From the NCBI RefSeq assembly GCF_024171735.1, contig NZ_JAMTCH010000004.1:868001-932000 (forward strand): 64,000 nt of DNA. Reading direction: 5' to 3'. The notes below the pieces were generated by a model. That model saw only the letters and a program-made list of their open reading frames with translations. It was not told the DNA's origin and made no database searches. The stretch is from Prauserella alba. GTDB lineage: Bacteria; Actinomycetota; Actinomycetes; Mycobacteriales; Pseudonocardiaceae. The position numbers were made by a program, and so were the translations under genes. Positions 43,630 to 51,740 of this stretch are shown here, piece after piece. Position 1 is the first letter of the stretch. Each line of letters starts with the position of its first letter.

Positions 43630-43685
43630 CGTTTCGCGCCTTCCTGTCCTCGCGGGTGCTGGCCCACTGTTCGGGGCACTCGGGA

Positions 43686-43713
43686 AACACGAGGCGCGAG
43701 CCGCTGCGGTTCA
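43686..43713 (-). promoter_or_regulatory. Candidate SigL-type promoter for the lipoprotein gene
   Basis: On the minus strand TGAACC (43713-43708), a 16-base spacer and CGTGTT (43691-43686). The same elements and spacing occur twice between sigL and the DUF2231 gene. Confidence 0.65.
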
Positions 43714-43736
43714 TCCACCGGATGCGGATTCGGCCC

Positions 43737-44429
43737 CTATCGCTCGGGAACCGGCGCGGTGAGCACTTCCTCGCCACCGGCGGTGACCACGGTGACGGAG
43801 TGGACGTCGTCGAGGCTCACCGCGGTCGCGGCACCGAGAACGACGGTTTCACCGGGAACGGCCTGCCAGCTCGACGCCCGGGTGCTGGTGCCGTCGGCAT
43901 CGGTCACGACGAGCGCGTACCACGACCGCTGCCGTCCGTAGTCCAGCCGAGCGGCGTACTCGCATTCGATGGACAGCCGGGTTCCCCACGCTTCCGGCGC
44001 GAGCGTGACGTCGACGTCCATCGACGGCTGAACCGAACCGACCGGCTCCAGTCCCACCGACACGGCATCCGCAGCGGGCCGATGCACCAGGGCGGCCGGA
44101 ATCGCGAGCACGAGGACGAGCACAACGACTGCGGCGGTCGTCCACGCGAGCAGCCGCCGGCGGCGACGGACACCGCGCCGATGTTCCCTGCGCAGCATGG
44201 CGTCCATCAGATCGGCCGGTTCGCGGTGCTGATCCGGCGGGTCGGCTTCGGGGCCGGGCCGGATCTGCGCGAGCAGGCCCGGCATGGAAGCGAGCTCGCC
44301 GACCGCATCGCGGCACAGCGGGCACTGTTCCAGGTGCTCCTCGTAGGCTCGCCGATCCGCCGGGTTGAGTGCGCCGAGCACATAGGCGGCATCCCATTCG
44401 GCGAAGCCTTCGTGGTCCTGCCGATTCAT
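43737..44429 (-). CDS. Membrane-anchored anti-sigma factor, RslA-like
   Basis: A 230-residue protein. The N-terminus is a zinc-binding anti-sigma domain with YVLGALNPADRRAYEEHL and the HxxxCxxC signature HLEQCPLC. One membrane helix follows an Arg-rich stop at about residues 95-115 (LLAWTTAAVVVLVLVLAIPA). The external C-terminal domain (about 110 residues) is of the RskA/RslA sensor type. It overlaps the sigma gene by 4 bp (ATGA). It should hold the sigma factor at the membrane and release it on a redox or envelope signal acting on the zinc site. Confidence 0.9.
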   Translation of the reverse strand: MNRQDHEGFAEWDAAYVLGALNPADRRAYEEHLEQCPLCRDAVGELASMPGLLAQIRPGPEADPPDQHREPADLMDAMLRREHRRGVRRRRRLLAWTTAAVVVLVLVLAIPAALVHRPAADAVSVGLEPVGSVQPSMDVDVTLAPEAWGTRLSIECEYAARLDYGRQRSWYALVVTDADGTSTRASSWQAVPGETVVLGAATAVSLDDVHSVTVVTAGGEEVLTAPVPER

Positions 44430-44980
44430 CGGGTCACCCCTCTCTCCTGGAACGCCAGGCGCAGGGCGCACAGCCCGTAGTGCAGCCGCGACTTCACCGT
44501 CCCCTCCGGGATGCCGAGCTGCTCGGCCAGCTCTGCCGTGCTCAGCCCGCCGTAGTAGGCCCGCACGATCACCTCACGGTGGTGCGGGCCCAGTGAAGCG
44601 AGCGCGTCAGTGACCAGCATCGCGTCGAAGAGCCGATCCACGCGATCCTCGGCGACCTCCTCCGCCGATTCCGCGGTCGCGTGCTCGTGGCGCCGGCTCG
44701 CGCTGCGCGCTTGGTCGATGACCAGGTTGCGGGCGACGGTGAACAACCACCCACGGACCCGAACCGGGTCGTCCCTGATCACGCTCGGCGTGCGCCAAGC
44801 CCGCAGCAGCGTCTCCTGCACGATGTCGTCGGCGTCGGCTGGTCGCTTCGTCAGCGAAACCACGTACCGCCACAGCGCGGTGGCGTAGCGGTCGTGCAGG
44901 TCGCGCAGCATCTCGACGCGGCTCGCATCGGTTCCCGACCGACCCGGCCGTCGCTGTTCGCCGGTGCTGCCCTCGCCCAT
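44426..44980 (-). CDS. sigL: ECF sigma factor, SigL-like
   Basis: A 184-residue ECF sigma factor. Region 2 includes LWRYVVSLTKRPADADDIVQETLLRAW and GWLFTVARNLVID in pieces; region 4 includes LGPHHREVIVRAYYGGLS and the recognition helix GIPEGTVKSRLHYGLCALRLAFQERGVTR in pieces. Wording and C-terminus closely follow M. tuberculosis SigL. The start ATG 44980 falls at the predicted transcription start of a SigL-type promoter (44987-45014), suggesting a leaderless message and autoregulation; GTG 44986 is an alternative start. Confidence 0.9.
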   Translation of the reverse strand: MGEGSTGEQRRPGRSGTDASRVEMLRDLHDRYATALWRYVVSLTKRPADADDIVQETLLRAWRTPSVIRDDPVRVRGWLFTVARNLVIDQARSASRRHEHATAESAEEVAEDRVDRLFDAMLVTDALASLGPHHREVIVRAYYGGLSTAELAEQLGIPEGTVKSRLHYGLCALRLAFQERGVTR

Positions 44981-44986
44981 ATCCAC

Positions 44987-45051
44987 AACACGGTGCGGAG
45001 CATCCGAGAGTTCACCGCCGGAGTGAACGTTGCGGGTGCGCGCCTCGTGTC
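44987..45051. promoter_or_regulatory. Divergent SigL-type promoter pair
   Basis: Minus strand: TGAACT (45014-45009), 16 bases, CGTGTT (44992-44987), driving sigL. Plus strand: TGAACG (45024-45029), 16 bases, CGTGTC (45046-45051), driving the DUF2231 gene. Both place the transcription start at or next to the ATG, so both messages look leaderless. Confidence 0.7.
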
Positions 45052-45058
45052 TCCCACC

Positions 45059-45547
45059 ATGGACGATACCGGGACATTCTTCGGCCTACCGCTGCATCCG
45101 CTGCTCGTCCACGCCGTGGTCGTGCTGGTTCCGCTGGTGGTGCTCGCGCTGTTGTTCGCACAGTTCTGGCCGGCCGCACGCCACCGACTCGGCCTGGTGA
45201 CCCCGCTCGCAGCGTTGGCCGTCGCCGTCCTCGTACCCGTCACGATCACCGCCGGGCAGGCGCTCGCGAGCGTCGTCGGCCCCTTGCCCTCGGTGCTGGA
45301 ACACGAACGCTACGGGCGGATGCTGCTCCCGTGGTCGGTCGGCCTGTTCCTGGTCGCGACAGCACAATGGGGGTGGTTCCGGTGGGAAGTGGCTGCTCTC
45401 CGCCAGGCGGGCAGGCAGCGCGCAGCCATGATCGGCTCGCTGCTCCTCGGCGTCGCGGTGATCGCCGTGGCCGCCGGGAACGTGACCGTGTTGGTCCTCA
45501 CGGGCCACTCCGGAAGCCGCTCGGTGTGGGGCTCGGTCATGCCGTGA
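45059..45547 (+). CDS. DUF2231 membrane protein
   Basis: A 162-residue protein with four predicted helices and the DUF2231 opening GLPLHPLLVHAVVVLVPLVV. His residues in helix 1 (HPLLVH) and the extracytoplasmic-side His in GHSG could bind heme or metal, as proposed for this family; that is not shown here. The ATG lies 7 bp after a SigL-type -10, so this is a likely direct SigL target transcribed away from sigL. GTG 45023 would add 12 residues but overlaps the promoter. Confidence 0.82.
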   Translation: MDDTGTFFGLPLHPLLVHAVVVLVPLVVLALLFAQFWPAARHRLGLVTPLAALAVAVLVPVTITAGQALASVVGPLPSVLEHERYGRMLLPWSVGLFLVATAQWGWFRWEVAALRQAGRQRAAMIGSLLLGVAVIAVAAGNVTVLVLTGHSGSRSVWGSVMP

Positions 45548-45637
45548 CCTGCTCACCCGAACGCGCGGACAGGTGCCGGAAACCTCCGATGCGCTTCTCC
45601 GCGCGGCCCTCCGGAGCAGTGGTCTCCTGCCGACCGG

Positions 45638-46300
45638 CTACGGCGCCGTCCGATCCTGCGTGAGGTCGCCGGGTTCACCGCGCCGTGCGGGGTGTCCACC
45701 GAGGGACGGTCCGACCCAGCGGCGGACCAGGGATCGGATCCCGTCGTCGGTGAGGGGCGGGGTCGAGGGGTACTGGAGAAACGAGATGAACAGCCGCATC
45801 AGAACCTCGGCGAGTCCCTCGAGGTCCTCGTCGGTGGTGACTCCGGCACTTGGCCAGTCCACCGGCACGTTCCGCAGGATGCGGGCGCCGAGGGCGAAGG
45901 CCGCGGGAGAGGTCGACCCGGCGGTGAAGTAGTCCGGTTCGCCCGCTTGCAGCAGCAGGCCCATATAGGGTTCGTCGGGCACGGTTCGGACTGCGAACAC
46001 CACCGATTCCACCGCTGCCTCGGCGGGACTGTCGCAGGCGGCCAGGTGCTGTTGCATGCGCTCGGCGAACTCGTCGGCGCCCGCCTGCCCGACGGCCCTG
46101 AGTATCTCCGAGAGCCCCGGGAAGTAGCGGTAGACGGTCTGGCGTGTCACACCGGCCTGGGTGGCGACATCGGACAAGCTGATCTTGGAAACCTCGGTGC
46201 GCCCGATGCACGCGATCGCCGCCTCGACGATGCGACGACGTGCCTGTTCCTCGGCGCCAGGCGGGTTTCCCTGCCATCCGTGGTGACCCATGGGTGCCAT
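45638..46300 (-). CDS. TetR-family regulator
   Basis: A 220-residue regulator. The helix-turn-helix is ISLSDVATQAGVTRQTVYRYFPG (in pieces; about residues 40-62). The C-terminal domain (about 75-200) is helical and unassigned. It is the third gene of the FAD monooxygenase operon, 18 bp after the membrane protein gene. The perfect palindrome at 48963-48993 upstream of the operon is its probable operator, giving autoregulation. ATG 46291 is an alternative start. Confidence 0.87.
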   Translation of the reverse strand: MAPMGHHGWQGNPPGAEEQARRRIVEAAIACIGRTEVSKISLSDVATQAGVTRQTVYRYFPGLSEILRAVGQAGADEFAERMQQHLAACDSPAEAAVESVVFAVRTVPDEPYMGLLLQAGEPDYFTAGSTSPAAFALGARILRNVPVDWPSAGVTTDEDLEGLAEVLMRLFISFLQYPSTPPLTDDGIRSLVRRWVGPSLGGHPARRGEPGDLTQDRTAP

Positions 46301-46318
46301 CTTCCCCGAAGGCGAAGG

Positions 46319-47461
46319 TCAGACACCGGCAGGATCCGTCCGGTGGGTTCGGGCCCTGCGATGGAGCAGGGCGACGAGCAGACCGGCTCCGAGGAAGCAG
46401 GCGACCACGTAGGGTCCGCTTCCCGTCGGGGTGCCGTCGCGGGTGATGCCGTCCTGCGCCCCGAGGTACTGCGCCGCGAGGTACTGCGGCAGCGCCGCGG
46501 CCCAGAACACCGCCATCGCCCCGAGGTAGATCACCGGGTAGTAGCGGGCGAAGGCCGACGGTGGTTCGCCGGGCCCGCGGCCGGGGTCTCTCAGGTGCGA
46601 GACGATGATCCAGCCGCCGGCGAGCCAGATGAGGGCGAGCTCGATACCGAGGATCCACGCCCGGGCGGTGCCATCGGGTGTCGCGCCACCGAACAGGCTC
46701 GACGGAACGTTGGCGATCACCATGGCCACCGGTGTCAGGACTCCGGCCAGCAGTACGCGCAGCCCGAGGTCCCACCCTCGCCGCGGCCGGCCGTCCGCCG
46801 CTGGTGTTGCCGTCAGGCGCACGACGAGATACGTCATGGCGCCCATCGACACCGACGCGAACAGCAGCATGCTGGTCAACGGCACGGATGCCATCGCCGG
46901 ATGGTTGACGATGTGGTTGTCGTCGTTCCACGTCCACCACTTCAGCTGCGGACCGACGTGATCGAAGATCTCGTAGAAGACCTGACAGGCCAGGGCCACG
47001 GCCACCGATCCTGCCAATGCACCGCGCCACCGGAAGATCCCGAGCGACCGCACGAGCTCGTAGGCCAGTTGGCTGATCATCGGATAGAACGCCACGATGT
47101 AGAGCGGCAATCGGTCCGCCATGAATCCCGCGGTGAACCGGTTGTGGGCGAAGATGAACCCGTACAGCTCGTCGAGACCGAACCATTCCGGAAAGTACAG
47201 CGGTGGTTCGATCACGAACAGATACACGAGCGAAGCGCACCACAACGCCAGGTTGACCGGATCGCCGTTGCGGTATCGGCGAACGGCATGCACCAGTGCG
47301 AACACGACTCCGCCGATGACGAGCAGTTCGAGCAGCGGCATCGTCCAGTTCGTGAGTTCCCAGGGCCAGCGGAGCGAGACCACCGAGGACACGTCGGCGC
47401 AGTCGAAGCCGAGGACGCGCGTGGCCTCCTCGGCGTGCGGTCCGCACGCCGTGTCGGTCAT
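46319..47461 (-). CDS. Polytopic membrane protein of unknown function
   Basis: A 380-residue protein with about nine to ten hydrophobic helices (for example LLELLVIGGVVFALVHAV, ALAGSVAVALACQVFYEI, GLRVLLAGVLTPVAMVIANV in pieces). Charged aromatic loops such as PEWFGLDELYGFIFAHNRF and HVGPQLKWWTWNDDN lie between helices. I do not recognise a named family. Its ATG overlaps the stop of the FAD monooxygenase gene, so the two proteins are coupled and may act on one lipophilic substrate at the membrane. Confidence 0.8.
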   Translation of the reverse strand: MTDTACGPHAEEATRVLGFDCADVSSVVSLRWPWELTNWTMPLLELLVIGGVVFALVHAVRRYRNGDPVNLALWCASLVYLFVIEPPLYFPEWFGLDELYGFIFAHNRFTAGFMADRLPLYIVAFYPMISQLAYELVRSLGIFRWRGALAGSVAVALACQVFYEIFDHVGPQLKWWTWNDDNHIVNHPAMASVPLTSMLLFASVSMGAMTYLVVRLTATPAADGRPRRGWDLGLRVLLAGVLTPVAMVIANVPSSLFGGATPDGTARAWILGIELALIWLAGGWIIVSHLRDPGRGPGEPPSAFARYYPVIYLGAMAVFWAAALPQYLAAQYLGAQDGITRDGTPTGSGPYVVACFLGAGLLVALLHRRARTHRTDPAGV

Positions 47462-48945
47462 GGCTGCGCCCCGGCACCCGCCGGGGTACTCGCGGCGTCG
47501 GCCGGTGAGTAGTCGGTGGCGGGTGGTTCGGCCTGGGGATCGAATCCGTACGGAACCCGCTCACGCCCCAGCGCCGCGCGGATGCGATAGCGCACGAGGC
47601 CGGCGAGCACCCGCGGGTTCGTCATCATCCGGCCCAGCGATTCGTCCAGATTGAACACCTTGGAGAAATGCTCGTCGACGACGGCGTCCTCGCGGGCGGC
47701 GCCGACGATGAGGCTGAACGCGGGGCCGGAAACGGCTGCGAGAATCCGGCGTTTCCACTTGGGGAGCTGCTCCGTGCCGACCGCGCATTCGTAGCCCTGG
47801 TCCCGCGCCATCGCCAGGCGCCACGGCACCCCGAGCAGGGTGCGCTGCCTGCGCAGGAATCGCGCACAGAACTTCCCGTCGAGACGCCGGCCCCGCGAGA
47901 GGTGTTCTCGCAGCAGGAGCGCCGAATTCGCCGCGGAACTGATGCCCTGCGCGTAGAACGGGTTGAACGCGCAGATCGAATCGCCGACGAACACGAGCCC
48001 CTTCGGCGGCGTCGACCACCGGTCGAACCGGCGCCACTTGTTGCCGGTCGAACGGGTCAGGTGCACCGGCGAGGTAGGGGTGGACTGTTCCATGGCCGAG
48101 GCGAACAACGGTGTCCGCACCCTGCGGGCCGACTCGACGAACTGCTCGGTGGTGCGGGGCATCTTGTGTCCCCACGAACCCATGCAGGCGATGACACGAT
48201 CACCCTCGACCGGGAAGAAGTTCACCAGGAAGTCGTGTTCAGCGGGGTGCCTGCCCTTGTCGGGGGTCGGCATGATCACGAGATGCTGCCACCACCAGGA
48301 GGACGGCCGCTGCCCGGCTGGCGGTAGGTCGTACCACCGGGAGGTGTAGGTGACCTTGGCATCGAGCGTCTGCACCGGCGGGGACGGCCAGCCTGCGGCG
48401 GCGAGCCAGTCACCCACCGAGGAACCACGCCCCATCGCGTCGACGACGAAGTCCGCATCGAGGTGCTCGTCGCCGCCGGGAGTCGAGAGCTGTACCCCGG
48501 TGATCGCTCCGTCGTGGACCGTGAGCCCGCTGACACCGACACCCTCGCGAAGTTCCACATTGGACAACCCGCGGATCTTGTCGCGCAGCACGCGTTCGAT
48601 GAGGATGCGCGAACTGTAGATCATCGTCATCGCACTGCGTTTGCGCGCCGACCATCCCTCACCGTCGAGGTAGGCCGCATCCATCGAGGGCATCAGGTGG
48701 AGTCCGCCCGCGGCGATGAGTTCGTCCTCGAAACCGGGGAACAGCTTTCCGATCGCGCGCCTGCCCGAGTTCAGCAGGAAGTGCGGATGCTTGCTCTGCG
48801 GCACTCCCTGCCGATGCTCGGCCTCGGCGGGCAGTTCGTCGCGTTCCAGCACCACCACGTGGTCGAAGTGCGGCGCGAGCGCCCCTGCGCTGCACAAGCC
48901 GCCGACACTACCCCCGAGGACCACCGCCACGTTGCCGAGCACCAT
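47458..48945 (-). CDS. FAD-dependent monooxygenase/geranylgeranyl reductase-like oxidoreductase
   Basis: A 495-residue group A flavoprotein. The N-terminal dinucleotide fold is AVVLGGSVGGLCSAGALAPHF, with Glu of ERDEL binding ribose. FVVDAMGRGSSVGDWL is the DG-like motif and VFVGDSICAFNPFYAQGISSA is the GD-P motif that contacts FAD. The C-terminal 130 residues are helical. Relatives hydroxylate or dehalogenate hydrophobic molecules or act on isoprenoids; the substrate is unknown. GGAGGT precedes ATG 48945. First gene of a three-gene operon with a membrane protein and a TetR regulator. Confidence 0.87.
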   Translation of the reverse strand: MVLGNVAVVLGGSVGGLCSAGALAPHFDHVVVLERDELPAEAEHRQGVPQSKHPHFLLNSGRRAIGKLFPGFEDELIAAGGLHLMPSMDAAYLDGEGWSARKRSAMTMIYSSRILIERVLRDKIRGLSNVELREGVGVSGLTVHDGAITGVQLSTPGGDEHLDADFVVDAMGRGSSVGDWLAAAGWPSPPVQTLDAKVTYTSRWYDLPPAGQRPSSWWWQHLVIMPTPDKGRHPAEHDFLVNFFPVEGDRVIACMGSWGHKMPRTTEQFVESARRVRTPLFASAMEQSTPTSPVHLTRSTGNKWRRFDRWSTPPKGLVFVGDSICAFNPFYAQGISSAANSALLLREHLSRGRRLDGKFCARFLRRQRTLLGVPWRLAMARDQGYECAVGTEQLPKWKRRILAAVSGPAFSLIVGAAREDAVVDEHFSKVFNLDESLGRMMTNPRVLAGLVRYRIRAALGRERVPYGFDPQAEPPATDYSPADAASTPAGAGAQP

Positions 48946-48962
48946 CGACCGACCTCCGCGTT

Positions 48963-48993
48963 GATCATACAGATTCTCGAAAACTGTATGATC
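48963..48993. promoter_or_regulatory. Perfect palindromic operator before the FAD monooxygenase operon
   Basis: GATCATACAG (48963-48972) and its exact complement CTGTATGATC (48984-48993) flank an 11-base spacer, 18 bp before the ATG. The layout is typical of TetR operators. Confidence 0.7.
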
Positions 48994-49141
48994 GAACGTA
49001 GGCGGCGTCAACGCCGGACCGGATGCGCGACCTCGTCGGTCGTTCCGGCAGCGGCGGTGCCTCGTCGGGCCCGCAGGCGAAGGCGTGCGGGCCGGCCGCC
49101 GCCATCGCGGCAGGGCCGGCCCACACGGTCTCCGAGCACGG

Positions 49142-49426
49142 TCAGGTCCGGCCGCCCCTGCGCACGGCGGCGAACGTGGCGGCACCGCCACAGAGAAGGA
49201 CACCGATCCAGCCCCAGACCGGCATTCCGTCCTCGTCGTCGGCCGCGGTCTGCCGCACCGCCTGCTGACGCTCGGGGCCATGGCCGGTGGCGCCGATGGC
49301 GCCGTGATGCGACAAGAGCTGCGACCGAATCCGCCAGTCGACGGTGGCCGGGCCGTTTCGGGATGGTGCGGCTGACCACGCCGCAGGACTTCCGTTGCAG
49401 CCCGGCAAGTTCCGACTCTTCGACAT
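49142..49426 (-). CDS. Hypothetical small protein with C-terminal membrane segment
   Basis: An open frame of 94 codons from ATG 49426. The last 27 residues (MPVWGWIGVLLCGG, AATFAAVRRGGRT) look like a single hydrophobic helix followed by a positive tail, as in small actinobacterial membrane peptides. The preceding part is low in family signal. The true start could be much later (a GTG giving 38 residues). No strong ribosome site was found, so this is a weak call. The remaining sequence from 49427 to 49620 shows nothing. Confidence 0.3.
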   Translation of the reverse strand: MSKSRNLPGCNGSPAAWSAAPSRNGPATVDWRIRSQLLSHHGAIGATGHGPERQQAVRQTAADDEDGMPVWGWIGVLLCGGAATFAAVRRGGRT

Positions 49427-49620
49427 CAGCCTTTCAGAATCGCGAGCACCTTTTTCGCGGCGCTCTCGCCCGACGTCGTCGCATCGGCGAGTGACGGCAT
49501 GTCCGGCCGGAGACCGGACCAGGGTGTGGCTGACGGTGCCGATACCGGGGACCGCCGTCACGCCGGGCATCTGCCCGCGTGCTGTCCGTCCACAGTGAAC
49601 GAGATGCCGACTTCGGCCGC

Positions 49621-50910
49621 CTACCAGCGCATCGTTTCTGGGTTCGGAGTCGGCGTCGAATCGCCGGACGAGACCGAGGCTCTCTTGTTCAGCCAGTTGC
49701 GGTAACGGCGCAGGGCGCGTCGCTCCCGGGCGGATTCGCGGGCGAAGGCGAGGACAGGATGAGCTGCCGGCCGCGCCGGTCGGCCGGCGCCGATCCGTCG
49801 TAGTTGTTCCCGGACTCGCGCCATCCCGGCGGCAGAAGCCAGTGCCTTGTCCTTGATCTTGACCGGAGCGAGTTCGACCGCGGCCTCGTCGCTGTGGCGC
49901 CATTTGTTCGGCAGATCGGGGTCGACGGCAAGTGCCGTGCCCATGCCGACGAGATCGATGCCACCGGCGAGTACGTTGTCGGCCACCGGACGGCGAACGA
50001 TACCGCCGGTGAGCATCAAGGGGAGAGCACTGGTACGCGCGAGTTCTTCGGCGAGGCCGAGGAAGTACGCCTCACGGGCAAGCGTCCTGTCGTCGGCGGA
50101 GCGGCCCGACATCGCGGGACTTTCGTAACTCCCGCCCGACAGTTCGACCAGGTCGACGCCCAGTGGGCGCAGCATCTCGATGACCGCACCGGCATCGGAA
50201 GCGTCGAATCCGCCGCGCTGGAAGTCGGCCGAGTTCAGTTTCACCGCGACGGCGAACGAAGGGGCGACGTTCTGCCGGACCGCGCGGACGATGTCGAGCA
50301 GCATGCGGGCGCGATTCTGCAGTGTTCCTCCCCATTGGTCGGTGCGTTTGTTCACCAGCGGGGAAAGGAACTGCGAGAGCAGATAGCCGTGAGCGGCATG
50401 GATCTCGACGCCGTCGAAACCGGCCAGTTCGGCTTGCCGAGCGGTCTCGGCGAACCGCACGACCGTCGCCTCGATCTGCTCGGGAGTCATCTCGACGGGT
50501 TCCGCCAGCCGTTTACTCTGTTTGCCGATGTCCACCTTGATCGCCGACGGGCCCCACGCGACACCGGGCATCGTGGCCATAACCTGGCGCCCGGGATGGT
50601 TGAGCTGCATCCATACCTGTGACCCGCCGCTCTTCGCCGCGAGTGCCCAGTCGCGGAACGGCTCCAGCGGGGTGCTCGCGTCGAGGACGACCCCGGCGGG
50701 GCCGGTGAGAGCTTCAGCGTGGACCATCACATTGCCGGTGATGATGAGTCCGGCGCCGCCCTGGCTCCAGCGGCGGTAAAGGGTGTGCAGCTGCTCGTCC
50801 GGCAGCTGCCCGGCGCCGGCCATGTTCTCTTCCATGGCCGCTTTTGCCAGCCGGTTCGGGATGATCGAACCGTTCGGCAGCGTCAGGGAGGTGAAGAGGG
50901 CGGGTGGCAT
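49621..50910 (-). CDS. NADH:flavin oxidoreductase, Old Yellow Enzyme family
   Basis: A 429-residue FMN TIM-barrel enzyme. It opens with LTLPNGSIIPNRLAKAAMEE in pieces; the active-site loop is EIHAAHGYLLSQFLSP followed by VNKRTDQWGG, and the FMN phosphate site is MLTGGI with LVGMGTALAVDP. It reduces activated C=C bonds (enals, enones, quinones) using NAD(P)H through FMN. The C-terminal about 50 residues are Arg-rich. It is transcribed divergently from a TetR gene, with a shared operator-like motif at 50932-50952. Confidence 0.9.
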   Translation of the reverse strand: MPPALFTSLTLPNGSIIPNRLAKAAMEENMAGAGQLPDEQLHTLYRRWSQGGAGLIITGNVMVHAEALTGPAGVVLDASTPLEPFRDWALAAKSGGSQVWMQLNHPGRQVMATMPGVAWGPSAIKVDIGKQSKRLAEPVEMTPEQIEATVVRFAETARQAELAGFDGVEIHAAHGYLLSQFLSPLVNKRTDQWGGTLQNRARMLLDIVRAVRQNVAPSFAVAVKLNSADFQRGGFDASDAGAVIEMLRPLGVDLVELSGGSYESPAMSGRSADDRTLAREAYFLGLAEELARTSALPLMLTGGIVRRPVADNVLAGGIDLVGMGTALAVDPDLPNKWRHSDEAAVELAPVKIKDKALASAAGMARVREQLRRIGAGRPARPAAHPVLAFARESARERRALRRYRNWLNKRASVSSGDSTPTPNPETMRW

Positions 50911-50931
50911 GACATTCTCCCGACTTTCCGG

Positions 50932-50952
50932 TATGTTTACAGTGCTTACATA
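50932..50952. promoter_or_regulatory. Operator motif copy A (OYE/TetR divergent region)
   Basis: The 21-base site has TATGT and ACATA ends around TTACAGTGCTT. The core TGTTTACAGTGCTTACAT recurs four more times at 56508-56848. Confidence 0.65.
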
Positions 50953-50974
50953 AGGCTAGGAGGCGAAGTTAGCA

Positions 50975-51580
50975 GTGTCAACTTCGGGGAAGAGTGGTTA
51001 TCACCACGGCGACCTGCGGGCGGCCCTGATGGAGGCCGCGGTGGAGATGCTGGAGCAGGGCGAGACTTTCTCGATGCGCGCCGTGGCACGGCGTGCGGGC
51101 GTTTCCCCCACGGCCCCGTACCGCCACTTCGAGGACCGCGAGGCCCTGGAGTCCGCGGTGGCCGTCGAAGGATTCCGCGATCTGAAGACGGCACTGACGG
51201 AAGGGCGAGATGCGCCCTCGTCGGCGACCGACCTGGCCGAGAACGCCGTGACCTACGTCTCCTTCGCGCTCAGCCGGCCCGCGGTGTTCCGGCTCATGTT
51301 CGGCAACGAATGCGACGACACGAACGATCAACGTGTCCAAGCCGCAGCGGAGCTACATGAACTGCTCTCCGGCGCGGTGGGCACCGTCTTTCCGGACGCC
51401 GACGCTCCGACGCTCGGCACCGCCCTGTGGAGCCTGGCGCACGGCCTGGCCTTCCTCCACCTGGACGGCAAATTCGCGGCTACTTCATCCGAGGAGGTCG
51501 CCGCACGGGTGCGCTCCTCGTTCGACGCCGTCCTCTCGACTCACCGAGGCTCCGGGGCCGCCACCCGTGACACCGATTGA
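50975..51580 (+). CDS. TetR-family regulator with WHG-type C-terminal domain
   Basis: A 201-residue regulator. The helix-turn-helix is FSMRAVARRAGVSPTAPYRHFEDREAL (in pieces; about residues 32-58). The C-terminal half (VTYVSFALSRPAVFRLMFGNE, LWSLAHGLAFLHLDGK) is the WHG domain of this TetR subgroup. GGAGG lies 11 bases before GTG 50975. It is divergent from the Old Yellow Enzyme gene and is the best candidate to bind the motif found at 50932 and at four sites near the quinone oxidoreductase and ADC-family genes. Confidence 0.88.
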   Translation: MSTSGKSGYHHGDLRAALMEAAVEMLEQGETFSMRAVARRAGVSPTAPYRHFEDREALESAVAVEGFRDLKTALTEGRDAPSSATDLAENAVTYVSFALSRPAVFRLMFGNECDDTNDQRVQAAAELHELLSGAVGTVFPDADAPTLGTALWSLAHGLAFLHLDGKFAATSSEEVAARVRSSFDAVLSTHRGSGAATRDTD

Positions 51581-51614
51581 GCCCGATACCGCTCGGTCGC
51601 TTCGTGTCGTCCGT

Positions 51615-51648
51615 CGCTCCGGGCCGCCGTTGGTGGCCGCCCGGAGCG
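51615..51648. terminator. Terminator between TetR and the SSF symporter
   Basis: CGCTCCGGGC pairs with GCCCGGAGCG around a GC-rich loop, between convergent genes. Confidence 0.6.
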
Positions 51649-51740
51649 GACGAGTCGCACGGGATGCCGATGTGAACCTCGCCTGAGTCGGCCAGCGATC
51701 TCGGCCGGCGACGGGTGGCCTCACGCCCGCCGGCGTTCGT

